NCBI GenBank assembly: GCA_012932295.1
Contig: JAAONU010000011.1
Coordinates: 41,666,352-41,730,351, forward strand
Direction: 5' to 3'
Source of the DNA: Cyclina sinensis
Lineage: Eukaryota; Mollusca; Bivalvia; Venerida; Veneridae
DNA length: 64,000 nt
Both the position numbers and the translations under genes were made by a program. Below the pieces are notes generated by a model. The model saw only the letters and a program-made list of their open reading frames with translations, was not told where the DNA came from and ran no database searches. Below are positions 1 through 13,300 of the stretch, piece after piece; within the stretch, counting starts at the first letter, position 1, and each line of letters opens with the position of its first letter.

Positions 1-569
1 ATTGCTTAGAACTGGAATGTTTATTGAAATCCCCAAAAAAGCTGGAAAACGATTGGTCATAGTAAAAAGAACAATATTAGGAGTGGTTTATCAAAAATCA
101 GTTGTGTCAAGGCCGGGTCTTTAAGAATTTTGGTGGAAAATAGTTGAGAAAGATTTTGCTCTACAGGATATCAGGTTGTCACGGGGCCACGTTTCGGAAA
201 CCTCCCTATATCAACTGGGTTAAAACATTACAGGAATACATAATTAAAGAATGAATAATAATAATAAGAAGAAGAAAAAAATTCAAACATACAAAAAAAA
301 TTCCGAAATTACATTTGTAATTTAAAGAAGATAGAAATGAATCTGAAATATAAATAGAATTTTAAAAAAACAAACTGAGTTAGAATACTTAACCCGGACC
401 AAGCCGAGAAGAAGAAAAAATATCCCTGTAGGTAAACCTGGGAAGTAATATCCCACCTGGAATAATTATTACTGAAGAAATCATCATTTTCACGCTTATT
501 CGCACTACATAATACAAGTATTGAATAGGCCAAACGGGAACGAAAAAAAACTTTTAGGGAGAAAAGATG
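1..569. other. AT-rich flank, no gene seen
   Basis: I see no exon, conserved protein or satellite box here. The first satellite boxes begin just after this stretch. The short open frames are AT-rich, low-complexity and without recognisable domains. Confidence 0.5.
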
Positions 570-3560
570 GACGTACACCTCTCAGGCAGATATCACTTTC
601 TTGTAGTTCAAAGACGAATTTAAGCAATATTATACATCCACTTTGAAAGCCGACATAGAATGTACTCAAAGCAACTAGGAATTTTCCACATTTCACTTAT
701 AATGGAAAATAATAAGATTCGAAACTAAGGTGTACACCTTTCAGGTAGAAAACACTGGCGTACACCTCTCAGGCAGATATCTCTTTTTTTCTAATTACAA
801 AAGTGATAAAAGCAAAAATTTTGGTGGACTTTGAAAGACGTTATGGGATGTGCTAAAAGCAACAGACAATTTTCTACAGTGACTTATAACTAATCGTTCT
901 AAAATTCAAATCTGTACACCTTTCAGGCAGAAAACACGGGCGCGTACCTCTCCAACACATATTCCTTTTTTCTAGTTTTAAGTCAAACTAATGCAACATG
1001 ATATGTAAACTATTAAAGCCAAAATGGTTTGTTCTCCAAACAACGGGGATTTGAACACATTTTATTTATAAATGATATTTTTTAGATATTAAGCCGTACA
1101 CCTTTCGGGCAGAAATGATGGGCGTACACCTCTCAGGCAGATAGCATTTTTTTGGAGTTATAAGAAAAAATTAAAGAAATAAACCATCAAATTTAAAGGC
1201 TGAAATGGAGTATTTTCCGAGCAACTCATTATTTTGCACATTTTTATTGATGATTATACTAAGTTTACACCTTTTAGACAGATAACATTTGCGTACACCT
1301 ATCAGGTAGAAATTTCTTTTTTCTAGCTATATGAAAAATTTAAACACCAAAAAATGGCCGAAGAGGATTGTTCTCCGAGCGAAATTGAATCTTTCACATT
1401 TTATTCATAAATGGTAATTATAAGATACTAGCCTGTACACCTTTAAGGTAGGAAACTCAGGCGTACACCTCTCAGGCAGATATTGCTTATTTTCTCTCTC
1501 TAAAAGAGATAACAGCAACATTATATGTTAACTTTGGACGACACGAAATGTTTTACAATCAACAGGTAATATTCCACAGGCTACATTATGTGCTTTTATA
1601 AATACTAATTTTATTATAGTAAGATGTACACCTTTCAGGGAGAAAAGATGGACGTACACCTCTCAGGCAGATATTCCTTTTCTGTAGTTCAAAGACGAAT
1701 TTAAGCAACAATATACGGTCACTTTGAAAGCCGATATAGAATGTGCTCAAAGCAACTGAGAATTTTCCACATTTCACTTATAATGGATAATTATAAAATT
1801 TGGAAACTAAGGTGTACACCTTTCAGGTAGAAAACACGGGCGTACACCTCTCAGGCAGATATTCCTTTTTTCTAACTTTTAAGGTGATAAAAGCAATATT
1901 TTTGATGGACTTTGAAAGACGTTATGGAATGTGCTACATGCAACAGACAATTTTTCTACAGTGACTTATAACTAATCATTCTAAAATTCAAAGCTGTACA
2001 CCTTTCAGGCAGAAAACACGAGCGCATACCTGTCCAACACATATTCCCTTTTTCTAGTTTTAAGTGAAACTTAGGCAACATGATATGTAAACTTTTAAAG
2101 CCAAAATGGAATGTTCTCCAAGCAACGGGGATTTGACCACATTTTATCTATAAATGATAAGCTGTACACCTTTCGGGCAGAAATGATGGGCGTACACCTC
2201 TCAGGCAGATAGCATTGTTTGGAGTTATGAGAAAAATTAAAGAAATAAACATTATCCATCAACTTTAAAAGCTGAAAAGGAATCCGAGCAACTCATTATT
2301 TTGCACATTTTTATTGATGATTATATTAAGCTTTATACCTTTCAGGCAAATAACATTTGCGTACACCTATCAGGTAGAAATTTCTTTTTTCTAGTTATAT
2401 GAAAAATTTAAACAACGGAAATGGTCGCTGTTGAACAACGAAGAGGATTGTTCACTGAGCGAAATTGAATCTTTCGCATTTTATTCATAAATGGTAATTA
2501 TAAGATACTAGCCTGTACACCTTTAAGGTAGGAAACTCAGGCGTACACCTCTCAGGCAGATATTGCTTATTTTCTTTTTCTAAAAGAGATAACAGCAACA
2601 TTATATGTTAACTTTGGACGACACGAAATGTTCTACAATCAACAGGCAATATTCCACAGGCTACATTATGTGCTTTTATAAATACTAATTCTATTATAGT
2701 AAGATGAACACCTTTCAGGGGGAAAAGATGGACGTACACCTCTTAGGCAGATATTTCTTTTCTGAAGTTCAAAACGAATTAAAGCAACAATATACGGTCA
2801 CTTTGAAAACTGACATAGAATGTACTCAAAGCAACTGGGAATTTTCCACATTTCAATTATAATGGATAATTTTAAGATTTGGAAACTAAGGTGTACACCT
2901 TTCAGGTAGAAAACACGGGCGTACACCTCTCAGGCTGATATCTCTTTTTTCTAATTATAAAAGTGATAAAAGCAACATTATAGGTGGACTTTGAAAGACG
3001 TTATGGAATGTCTCAAAAGCAACAGACAATTTTTTACAGTGACTTATAACTAATCGTTCTAAAATTCAAAGCTGTACACCTTTCAGGCAGAAAATACGAG
3101 CGCGTACCTCTCTAACACATATTCCTTTTTTCTAGCTTTATGTCAAACTAATGCAACAACATATGTTAACTATTAAAGCCAAAATGGAATGTCTCCAAGC
3201 AACGGGGATTTGATCACATTTTATTTATAAATGATAATTTTTAGATAGTTATCTGTACACCTATCGGGCAGAAATGATGGGCGTACACCTCTCAGGCTGA
3301 TAGCATTTTTTTGTAGTTATAAGAAAAATTAAAGAAATAAACATTATCCGTCAACTTTAAAAGCTGACAAGGAATATTTTCCGAGCAACTCATTATTTTG
3401 CACATTTTTATTGATGATTATACTAAGCTTAACACCTTTCAGGCAAATAACAATAGCGTACACCTCTCAGGCAGATATTCCTTTTTTCTAATTGTAACAG
3501 AGATAAAAGCAACATTATACGTCCACTTTGGAAGGTGACACGAAATGTTCTATAAACAAC
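570..3560 (+). repeat. Satellite with ~1.08-kb higher-order repeat
   Basis: The basic subunit is about 180 bases: a pair of boxes close to GTACACCTTTCAGGCAGA, 28 bases apart, followed by about 130 bases of AT-rich DNA with conserved islands such as GGAATGTTCTCCAAGCAAC. Six or so diverged subunits form a block repeated about three times; the island GTAGTTCAAAGACGAATTTA occurs near 610 and 1685 and in a diverged form near 2765. Copies within the same slot of the block are more alike than neighbouring subunits, which is the mark of a higher-order repeat. No coding function is apparent. Copy limits are approximate, read by eye. Confidence 0.85.
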
Positions 3561-6500
3561 AGGGAATATCCAACAGGCTACATAATATTTTTAATGAATA
3601 GTAAGCTGTACACCTTTCAGGCAGAAAAGATTGCTGTACACCTCACAGACAGATATTCCGTGTTTTCTAGTTACAACACGAATTTACGCAACATTATATG
3701 TCCTCTTTGAAAGCCTAGATATACTGTTCTCAAAGAAACAGAGAATTGTCTACATTTTATTATAAATGATAATTATAATATCGTAAGCTGAACCCCTTTC
3801 AGGTAGAAAATACGGGCGTACACTTCTCAGGCATATATCCCTATTTTCTAATTACAAAACAGATGTAAGCAACATTATAATTATGGAAACTTTGAAAGCC
3901 GTTACGGAATGTTCTGCAAAGAGCAGGCAATTTTCCACATAAAACTTATAGCTGATCATTAAAAGATTCTAACCTAAGTTGTACACCTTTCAGGCAGCAA
4001 ACACGGGCAGATTTTATGAGCGCACACGTTTCAGGCAGATATTTCTGTTTTACAATCAGGCAAGATATATATGCAAAATTATATGAACGCCTAAAAGCTG
4101 ACAAAAAATGGCCTACTTCTTCTTTATTAATTATATTTATTTTCTCTTTTCTTCATAAAAAGCAGTGTATACATTTTCTTTCTCGAGGAATAACACATTA
4201 CAAGCAGATACTTGTACAGCTTCAAGACAGATTGTATCCCTTCTAAAGCTTTAATACTGGTTAAAAGTATGGCAACCTTTAACAGATTTTATTAATAATG
4301 ATCTTTTAAGTTACAAAGTTTTGCATCTTTCTAACAAAAAAAAAAAACTAACAAAAAAACAAACAAAAACAGGCGTCGTGCAAATCTCAAGCAGACATAC
4401 CTTTGTTCAGTTAAAAGACAATTTAAAACAACATTGTAGGTAAACTTTAAGTAGACACTGAATGTTCTCGAAGCAACACAGATTTTATTAACTTTATATT
4501 TATTACTAATAATTTTCAAGACTTTTCAAGTAGACAAAAAAACGGGCGTACACCTTGTAGGAAAAAAAAGAAGGACGGCGTAAATTTCAAGGCTGTTATC
4601 CCTTTCTGACAAATTTATGCTACATTTAGTGAACTAGAAAAGTTGTTTAATTTTATCATTTATTATAATAGTTTGTTGTTGTTGTTTTTTTGGTTTGTGT
4701 GTTGATTTGTTTGTTTCTGTTTTTGTTTTTTGATTTTTATTTTCTTTAAAATGTAGATATTCCGTCCACTTCTCAAGCAGACAAGCATTTTAGGCCAAAA
4801 ACACGGTCGTACTATAAAAAGAGTGATTTATTTATTTTTTATAGTTTCATAAGAAATCAAAACGACATTATATATCAACTTTTTTGACAAGGAATGTTTT
4901 TCCAGCAATAGGGATTTTTTTTTATTAATGATGATTTTCATAATACTAAGATGTACACCTTTAATATATAAGACAGAAAACGCAGTCGTGCACTTTTCAG
5001 ACAGATATTTCTTTTTGTCTAGTTAAAAGAAAAGTAGGTTAAATTTCACATTTTATTCATTTGTGATAAGATTTGCACCTTTCAGGCAGAAAACGTGAGC
5101 GTTCAACTTACAGGCAGATATTACATTTTATGTAGTTTTTAGATATATCATGAAAGTATAAAAAATAATTTTTGAAAGTTAAAATGGAATGTTCTACAAG
5201 CAATTAGTAAGTTTCTAAGTTTCATGTACAAATGATAATTTTCAAATTACTAAACTGTACACCTTTCAGGCAGAACCTACGGGCGTACATCTAAAAGGCA
5301 GCTATTCATTTTATCTTGTTACAAGGCAAGTTAAAATAACATAATTATTATGTCAACTTTAAAACTCCACAAGACTGTTCGCTAAGCAACAGAATATGCT
5401 CCTCATTTTATATTATGATATGATGTACACCTTTCAGTCAGAAAACATGTGCGTACACCTTTCAGGCAGATGTTCCTTTTTATTTAGTTATATGAATAAT
5501 ATAAACATCATTATACCTGAACTTTGAAATATAACACGGAATAATCTCCAAGCAACAGGTATTTTTCACATTTTATTTATTTATAATCACTATATATAAT
5601 GACATACACACCTTTCTGGCAGATTTTTTTTTCATTTTTTAAAAAACACTTAAAACAATATAATGTGTCAACTTTGAAGGGCCTCATGGAATATTCTGCA
5701 AGCAACACAAAATTCCCAAAAGTTGTTTAATGAATAATAAATTTAATACCTTAATCTGTACACCTATAAGGTAGAAAAACACGGGCGTACACCTATAAGG
5801 TAGAAAACACGGGCGTACACCTATAAGGTAGAAAACACAGGCGTACACCTATAAGGTAGAAAACACGGGCGTACACCTATAAGGTAGAAAACACAGGCGT
5901 ACACCTATAAGGTAGAAAACACGGGCGTACACCTTTCAGGCAGATGTTCCTTTTTATTTAGTTATAAGAAAAATAAACATCATCATATGTGAACTTTGAA
6001 ATACAACACGGAATAATCTCCAAGCAACAGAAAATTTCACATTTTATTTATTAATAATCACTATATATAATGACATGCGCACCTTTCTGACAGATTTTTT
6101 TATTTTTATTTTTTGACATTTATCAAAAAACATTTAAAACAATATAATGTGTCAACTTTGAAATGTCACACGGAATGTTATGCAAGCAACACAGAATTTC
6201 CAAAAGTTGTTTAATGAATGATAATTTTTATACCTTAATCTGAACATCTTACAGGCAGAAATGACGCGTGTACACCTATAAGGTAGAAAACAAGGGCGTA
6301 CACCTATAAGGTAGAAATTACGGGCGTACACCTTTCAAGCAGATATTCCTTTTTATCCTGTTTTAAGACAAATAAAATAACATTATATGTCATATTTTAA
6401 AATCACATACGGAATGTTCTCAAAGCCTCATGCAATTTCCACAGTTTATTAATTTATTGTTAGCTATACACCTTTTAGAAAGAAGATATGGGCTTACACC

Positions 6501-6830
6501 TTTCAGGCAGATATTTATTTTTATGTAGTTCTAAGAAAATATATGTTAACAAAATTATATGTCAGCTGTGACAGCCAATAAGGAATGTTTTCCAATCAAC
6601 ATGGAATTTTCCAAATTTTATTTAGAGATAAGACGAACACGGGCGTACACCTGTCAGGCAGATATTCTTTTTTTATCTAGTGATGAAAAAAGTATTATAT
6701 ATTTTGAAAGTTGACACGCAAGAGGGAATGTTCCACATTTATTTCATCGATGATAATTTAGAGACACTAAACTGTTCATCTTTCAGGCAGAAAACTCAAG
6801 GCATTGCAACACTGCGTGTAACCTTTTTTA
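3561..6830 (+). repeat. Diverged satellite, plus-oriented arm
   Basis: The same box family continues with more divergence and insertions. Boxes read GTACACCT...CAGGCAGA on the plus strand. The stretch 4250-4660 has a matching reverse-complement partner at about 9430-9850, and 3105-3545 pairs with about 9905-10330, so this is the left arm of a large imperfect inverted arrangement. Confidence 0.8.
5757..5945 (+). repeat. 28-base minisatellite, ~7 copies
   Basis: Seven near-identical 28-base units run head to tail, each containing GTACACCTATAAGGTAGA followed by AAACACGGGC. The unit equals the spacing between the two boxes of an ordinary satellite doublet, so this looks like a local expansion of one doublet. 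Confidence 0.9.
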
Positions 6831-6859
6831 AAATGCCGACATATTTGTAATTTAAGTTT

Positions 6860-8189
6860 GTCCTAAAAAAGAAAAAGGTATATCTGCCTGAAAGGTGTAC
6901 ATCTTAGCATTTTACAATGATAATAAATAAATACACTGAGGAAACTTCCCTATTCCTTGAAGAAAATTTCATATTAACTTTGTATCATATAATACTGTTT
7001 AAATTTATTTTCTTACTTTATTAAAACGAATATCAGTCTGAAAGCTGTACGCCCTTAATTTCTGTCTGAAAGGTGTACATCTTAGTATTATGGAATGATG
7101 ATTAACATATATTATGTGACAAATTTCCGGTTGCTTGAAGAACATTCCATCTTAACTTTCGATGATATAATACTGTTTGAATTTGTTTTCTAACTTCGTT
7201 AAAACGAATATCAGCCTGAAAGGTGTACGCCCGTGTTTTCGGTCTGATAGGTGTACATCTAAGTATTTTAGAATGATGATTAACAAATAGCATGTGGAGA
7301 ATTCTCTGTTGCTTGAAGAACATTTCATCTCAATTTTCAATCATATAATAATGTTTGAAATTCTGTTCTAACTTCACTAAAACGAATATCAGCCTGAAAG
7401 GTGTACGCCTGTGTTTTTGCCTGAAATGTGTTCATCTTTGAATCGTAAAATTATAATTAACAAATAAAATATGGAAAAATCCTTTTCTCCACGGAGAACA
7501 TTCGGTGATGGATTTCATAGTTCACATTAGATTTAATTTCTATTGTAAATAGATACAAAGGAATATCTGCCTGAAAAGTGTACATCCGCGTATTCTGTCT
7601 TAAAGCAGTACAGCTTAGCATCTTGAAAATCACCATTTATAAAAATTAAAGGTAAATTCCCTGACGCTATGAAAAACAATTAGTGTGAACTGGAAACGTA
7701 CATATATAATGTCGTTTTAATTCGTTTGTAACTAGATAAAAAGGAATATCTGCCTGAAAGGTGGATGCCCGTAATTTATGCCTAAAAGATGTACATTTTA
7801 GTATTTTAGAATGAACATTAATGAATAAAATGTGGAAAATTCCATGTTGCTTGAACAACATTGCATGTCAACTGTATATGATATAACATCGTTTCATTTT
7901 CTTTTCTAACTAGATTTAAACGGATATCTGCCTGAAAGGTGTACGCCCTTCATTTCTGCCTGAAAGGTGTACCTCTTAGTATTCTAAAAGGATAATTGAT
8001 AAACGATATGTGGAAACTTGCCTATTCCTTGGAGATATATACAATTGCACTTTCGATCATATGATACTGTTTGATTTCTATCTCTAACTTTAGTAAAACG
8101 AATATCAGTTTGAAAGGTGTACGCCCATGTTTTCTGTTTGAAAGGTGTACATCTTAGTATTTAAGAATGATGATAAAGAAATAAAATGT
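6860..8189 (-). repeat. Satellite, minus-oriented arm
   Basis: The box orientation flips here: it now reads ATCTGCCTGAAAGGTGTAC on the plus strand. Subunits again carry paired boxes and AT-rich spacers with the TTGCTTGAAGAACATT island. The turn-around point lies near 6830-6890. Confidence 0.85.
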
Positions 8190-8625
8190 GGAACAAGGAC
8201 GGACACCTTAAGGTAAAAATCACGGGCGTACACCTATAAGGTAGAAAACACGGTGTATATTAATAAGGTAGAAAACACGGGGTGCACCTGTAAGGTAGAA
8301 AACACGGGACACACCTTACAGGTAGAAAACAAGGGCTTACACATATAAGGTAAAAAACACGGGCATACACATATAAGGTAGAAAATACAAAGTACATATA
8401 TAAGGTAGGAAACACGGGGTACACCTTTGAGGTACAAAACACGAAGTACACCTATAAGGTAGAAAACACGTAGTACACCTTTAAGGTAGAAAACACGGGG
8501 TACACCTATAAGGTAGTAAAGACGGGGTACACCTATAAGGTAGAAAACACGGGGTACACCTATAAGGAAGAAAACACAGACGTACTCCTATAAGGTAGAA
8601 GACACAGACGTACACCTTTCAGGCA
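8190..8625 (+). repeat. 28-base minisatellite, ~16 copies
   Basis: About sixteen 26-28 base units of the type ACACCTATAAGGTAGAAAAC, with more sequence noise than the 5757 block. They are in plus orientation, within a segment that has flipped back relative to 6860-8189. Confidence 0.85.
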
Positions 8626-9100
8626 GATATTCCTTTTATCTTGTTATAAGACAATTAAAATAACAGTACGTGTCATATTTTAAATCACACACGGACTGTT
8701 CTTTAAGTCACATGTAATTTTCCACAATTTATCAATTTATGATAAGTTTTCCACGATATGGGCGTACACCTCTCAGGCAGATATTCTTTTCCTTGTAGTT
8801 CTAAGAAAATTTCTGTTAACAATATTATGTGAACTATGACAGACGACACGGATATGTTTTCCAACCAAGATGAAATTTTCTATAAAGAAATAAGATACTA
8901 AAATGTACGTAAACCTGTCAGACAGATATCTTTTATCTTGTTATGTAAATAATAAAACAGTATTATATATAAACTTTTTAATTTTACAGGCAAGAGGGAA
9001 TTTTCCACATTTAATTGATCTACGATAATTTAGAGATACTAAACTTTCATTTAACAGGCAGAAAACTCGAGGCATTGTAACATAGCGTGTAAGCTTTTTA
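8626..9100 (+). repeat. Satellite segment, duplicate of 6330-6830
   Basis: This stretch repeats the content and order of about 6330-6830: a box with ATATTCCTTTT, then CAAGAGGGAA, then ACTGCGTGTAA-like sequence at the orientation switch. It is a direct duplication about 2.27 kb downstream of the first copy. Confidence 0.75.
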
Positions 9101-10390
9101 AAAATGCCTACATATTATGTAATTTAAGTTTGTCTTAAACTAGAAAAAGGTATATCTGCCTGAAAGGTGTACGACGGTGTTTTCTGTACGGACGAATATT
9201 ATTTGTAATTTTATTGCAGGTTTACAGCTAAACATGATTAATAAAGAAATATAAAAAAATCCACGTTTTCTGAGAAGGCTGACAGGGTTTGGTTTTTGGT
9301 TTAAGCTTGATAAAGGTGAAACTGACTTGAAGGTATACAAATGCGTGTCCGCCTGAAAAGTGGACGAAAATATCAACATTTAAAAACAAACAAACAAATT
9401 AACAAACAAATAAACGCACGAACTAACGATTATAACAACTGATAAAATTAAACAACTTTTCTGGCCACAAGAAATGTAGTACAAATTTGTGAAAAAAGGT
9501 TATCAGTCTTGAAGTTTAAGCCGTCCTTTTTTTTTTCCTAAAAGATGTACGCCCGTTTTTGTCTACTTGAAAAGTCTTGAAAATTATCATTAATAAATGT
9601 AATGTTAATAAATCTGTGTGGCTTTGATACCATTCAGTGTCTACTTAAAGTTTACATATAATGTTGGTTTAACTTGTCTTTTAGTCTTTTAGGTATGTTT
9701 GCCTGAAATTTGCACGACGCCTGTGTTTTCGTCAGAAAGTTGCAAAGCTTTGCACATGTAACTTAAAAGATCATAATTAATAAAATTTAAACTTTTTTAA
9801 AGGTTGCCATAGATTTAACCAGTATTTAAAAGCTTGGCAAGGGATATAATCTGTCTTGAAGGCATACATCAAAGTATCTGCATGTACCCGTGTTTCATGT
9901 CACTTTCCAAAGTGGACATATAATGTTGCTTCTATCTCTGTTACAATTAGAAAAAAAGGAATATCTGCCTGAGAGGTGTATGCTAATGTTATCTGCCTAA
10001 AAGGTGTAAAGCTTAGTACAATCATCAATAAAAATGTGCAAAATAATGAGTTGCTCGGAAAATATTCCTTGTCAGCTTTTAAAGTTGACGGATAATGTTT
10101 ATTTCTTTATTTTTTCTTATAACTACAAAAAAATGCTATCAGCCTGAGAGGTGTACGCCCATCATTTCTGCCTGAAAGGTGTACAGCTTACTATCTTAAA
10201 ATTATCATTTATAAATAAAATGTGTTCAAATCCCCGTTGCTTGGAGAACATTTTGGTTTTAGAAGTTTACATATTATGCTGCATAAGTTTGACTTTGAGT
10301 TAGAAAAATAAATATCTGTTGGAGAGGTACGAGAGGTACGCGCCCGTGTTTTCTGCCTGAGAGGTGTACGTCCGTGTTTTATACCTTAAA
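9101..10390 (-). repeat. Satellite, second minus-oriented arm
   Basis: Boxes read ATCTGCCTGA(A/G)AGGTGTAC. 9430-9850 is the inverted partner of 4250-4660 (for example ATTTAACCAGTATTTAAA here against TTTAATACTGGTTAAAA there), and 9905-10330 is the inverted partner of 3105-3545. Confidence 0.8.
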
Positions 10391-13300
10391 GGTGTACCCA
10401 GGGTTTTCTACTTTACAGGAGTACCCCGTGTTTTCTACTTTATAGGTGTACCCCGTGCATTCTACTTTATAGGTGTACCGAGGTTTTCTACTTTATAGGT
10501 GTACCCCGTGTTTTCTACTTGATAGGTGTACCCCGTGTTTTCTACTTGATAGGTGTACCCGTGGTTTTCTACTTTATAGGTGTACCCCGTGTTTTCTACT
10601 TGATAGGTGTACCCCGTGTTTTCTACTTTATAGGTGTACCCCGTGTTTTCTACTTTATAGGTGTACCCCGAGTTTTCTACTTTATAGGTGTACCCCGTGT
10701 TTTCTACTTGATAGGTGTACCCCGTGTTTTCAACTTTAAAGGTGTACCCGTGGTTTTCTACTTTATAGGTGTACCCGAGGTTTTCTACTTTAAAGGTGTA
10801 CCACCTGTATTTTACTTTATAGGTGTACACGAGGTTTTCTACCTTATAGGTGTACCCCGAGTTTTCTACTTTATAGGTGTACCCCGTGCATTCTACTTTA
10901 TAGGTGTACCGAGGTTTTCTACTTTATAGGTGTACCCCGAGTTTTCTACTTTATAGGTGTACCCCGTGTTTTCAACTTTAAAGGTGTACCCGTGGTTTTC
11001 TACTTTATAGGTGTACCCGTGGTTTTCTACTTTATAGGTGTACCCGAGGTTTTCTACTTTAAAGGTGTACCACGTGTATTTTACTTTATAGGTGTACACG
11101 AGGTTTTCTACCTTATAGGTGTACCCCGAGTTTTCTACTTTATAGGTGTACCCCGCGTTTTCTACCTGATAGGTGTATCTGAGGTTTTCTACCTTACAGG
11201 TGTACCCCTTGTTTTCTGCTTTATAGGTGTTTCCTTTGTTTTCTACTTTATATGTGTACCCAAAGTTTTCTACTTTATAGGTGTACCCCGTGCTTTCTTC
11301 TTTATAGGTATACCCCGTGTTTTCTACTTTATAGGTTAACGGAGGTTTTCTACTTTAAAGGTTTACCCCGTGTTTTCTACTTTAAAGGTGTACCTGACGT
11401 TTTCTACTACATAGGTGTACCCCGTGTTTTCTACTTTATAGGTGTACCCGAGTTTTCTACCTGATAGGTGCACCCGAGGTTTTCTACTTTATAGGTGTAC
11501 CCCTTCTTTTCTGCTTAGTAGGTGTTTCCCGTATTTTCTATTTTATATGTGTACCCAAAGTTTTCTACCTGATAGGTGTACCACGTGTTTTCTACTTTAT
11601 AGGTGTACCTTGTGTTTTCTACCTTATAGGTGTACCCCGTGCTTTCTTCTTTATAGGTGTACCCCGTGTTTCTTCTTTATATATGTACCCGATTTTTCTA
11701 CCTGATAGGTGTACCCGAGGTTTTCTACTTTATAGGTGTACCCCGTGTTTTCTACTTAATAGGTGAACCCCGTGTTTTCTACTTTAAAGGTGTACCCGTG
11801 GTTTTCTACTTTATAGGTGTATCCGACGTTTTCTACTTTATAGTTTTCTACTTTAAAGGTGTACCCGTGGTTTTCTACTTTATAGGTGTACCCCGTGTTT
11901 TTCTACTTTAAAGGTGTACCCGTGGTTTTCTACTTTATAGGTGTACCCCGTGTTTTCTACTTTATAGGTGTACCTGAGTTTTCTACCTGATAGTTGTACC
12001 CGAGGTTTTCTACCTGATAGGTGTACCCCGTGTTTTCTACTTAATAGGTGTACCCCATGTTTTCTACCTTTTACATGTACCCCGTGTTTTCTACCTTATA
12101 GGTGTACCCCGTGTTTTCTACCTTATAGGTGTACCCCGCGTTTTCTACCTTAAAGGTGTTCCCTGAGTTTTTTTCCTTAAATGTGTACCAACAGTTTTCT
12201 ACCTTATAGTTGTACTTTAGGTTTTTTACCTTACATGTGTACGCCGTTATTTTCTACCTTGAAAGTGTATCCCGTGCTTTCTTCCTTATAGGTGTACACT
12301 GTTTTTTTCTACCTTATAGGTGTACCCATTGTTTTCTACCTAATAGGTGTAGGCCAGTGTGTTTTATACCTTACAGGTGTACTTCCGTGTTTTCTACCTT
12401 AAAGGTTTATTCCCCATGTTTTCTACCTTAAATGTGTACCCGTGGTTTCTACGTTATAGGTGTACCAGGGGTTTTCTACCTTATAGGTGTACCCCGCGTT
12501 TTTTACCTTACATGTGTATGCCCTTGTTTTCTAGCTTAAAGGTGTACCCCGTGCTCTCAACCTTACAGGTGTTCCCTGTGTTTTCTACCTTATAAGTGTA
12601 CCCCGTGTTTTCTACCTTGTGTAGGTGTACCCCGTGTTTTCTACCCTATCTGTGTACCCGGGGTTTTCTACTTTCAAGGTGTACCCCGCGTTTTTCACCT
12701 TAAAGGTGTTCCCCGAGTTTTCTTCCTTAAAGGTGTACCAACAGTTTTCTACCTTATAGGTGTACTTTGGGTTTTTCACCTTATAGGTGTACCCCGTGTT
12801 TTCTACTTTAAAGGGGTACGTTGTATTTTCTACCTTACATGTGTTTGCCCGTGTTTACTACCTTATGGGGTGTACGACCTAGTTTTTTACCTTACTGGTG
12901 TACGCCCTTGTTTTCTACCTTACAGGTGTACGCCCTTGTTTTCTACCTAAAAAGTGTACCCTGTGCTTTCTACCCTATAGGTGTACAACGTTTTTTTCTA
13001 CCTTATAGGTGTACCCATTGTTTTCTACCTAATATTTGTATGCCCGTGTTTTTTACCTTAAATGTGTACGCCCTTGTTTTCTAGCTTAAAGGTGTACCCC
13101 GTGCTTTCTACCTTACAGGTGTACGCCCGTGTTTTATACCTTACATGTGTACTTCCGTGTTTTCTACCTTAAAGGTTTATTCCCCATGTTTTTGTAACTT
13201 AAAGGTGTACCCATGGTTTCTACGTTATAGGTGTACCAGGGGTTTTCTACCTTATAGGTGTACCCTGCGTTTTCTACCTTACAGGTGTACCCGTGTTTTC

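Noticed and set aside
10462..11099. Open frames with repeated GYTYKVEN or IGVPRVFY blocks
   Set aside because: They are products of the 27-base minisatellite, occur on both strands and in several frames, and have no start context, signal or non-repeat part.
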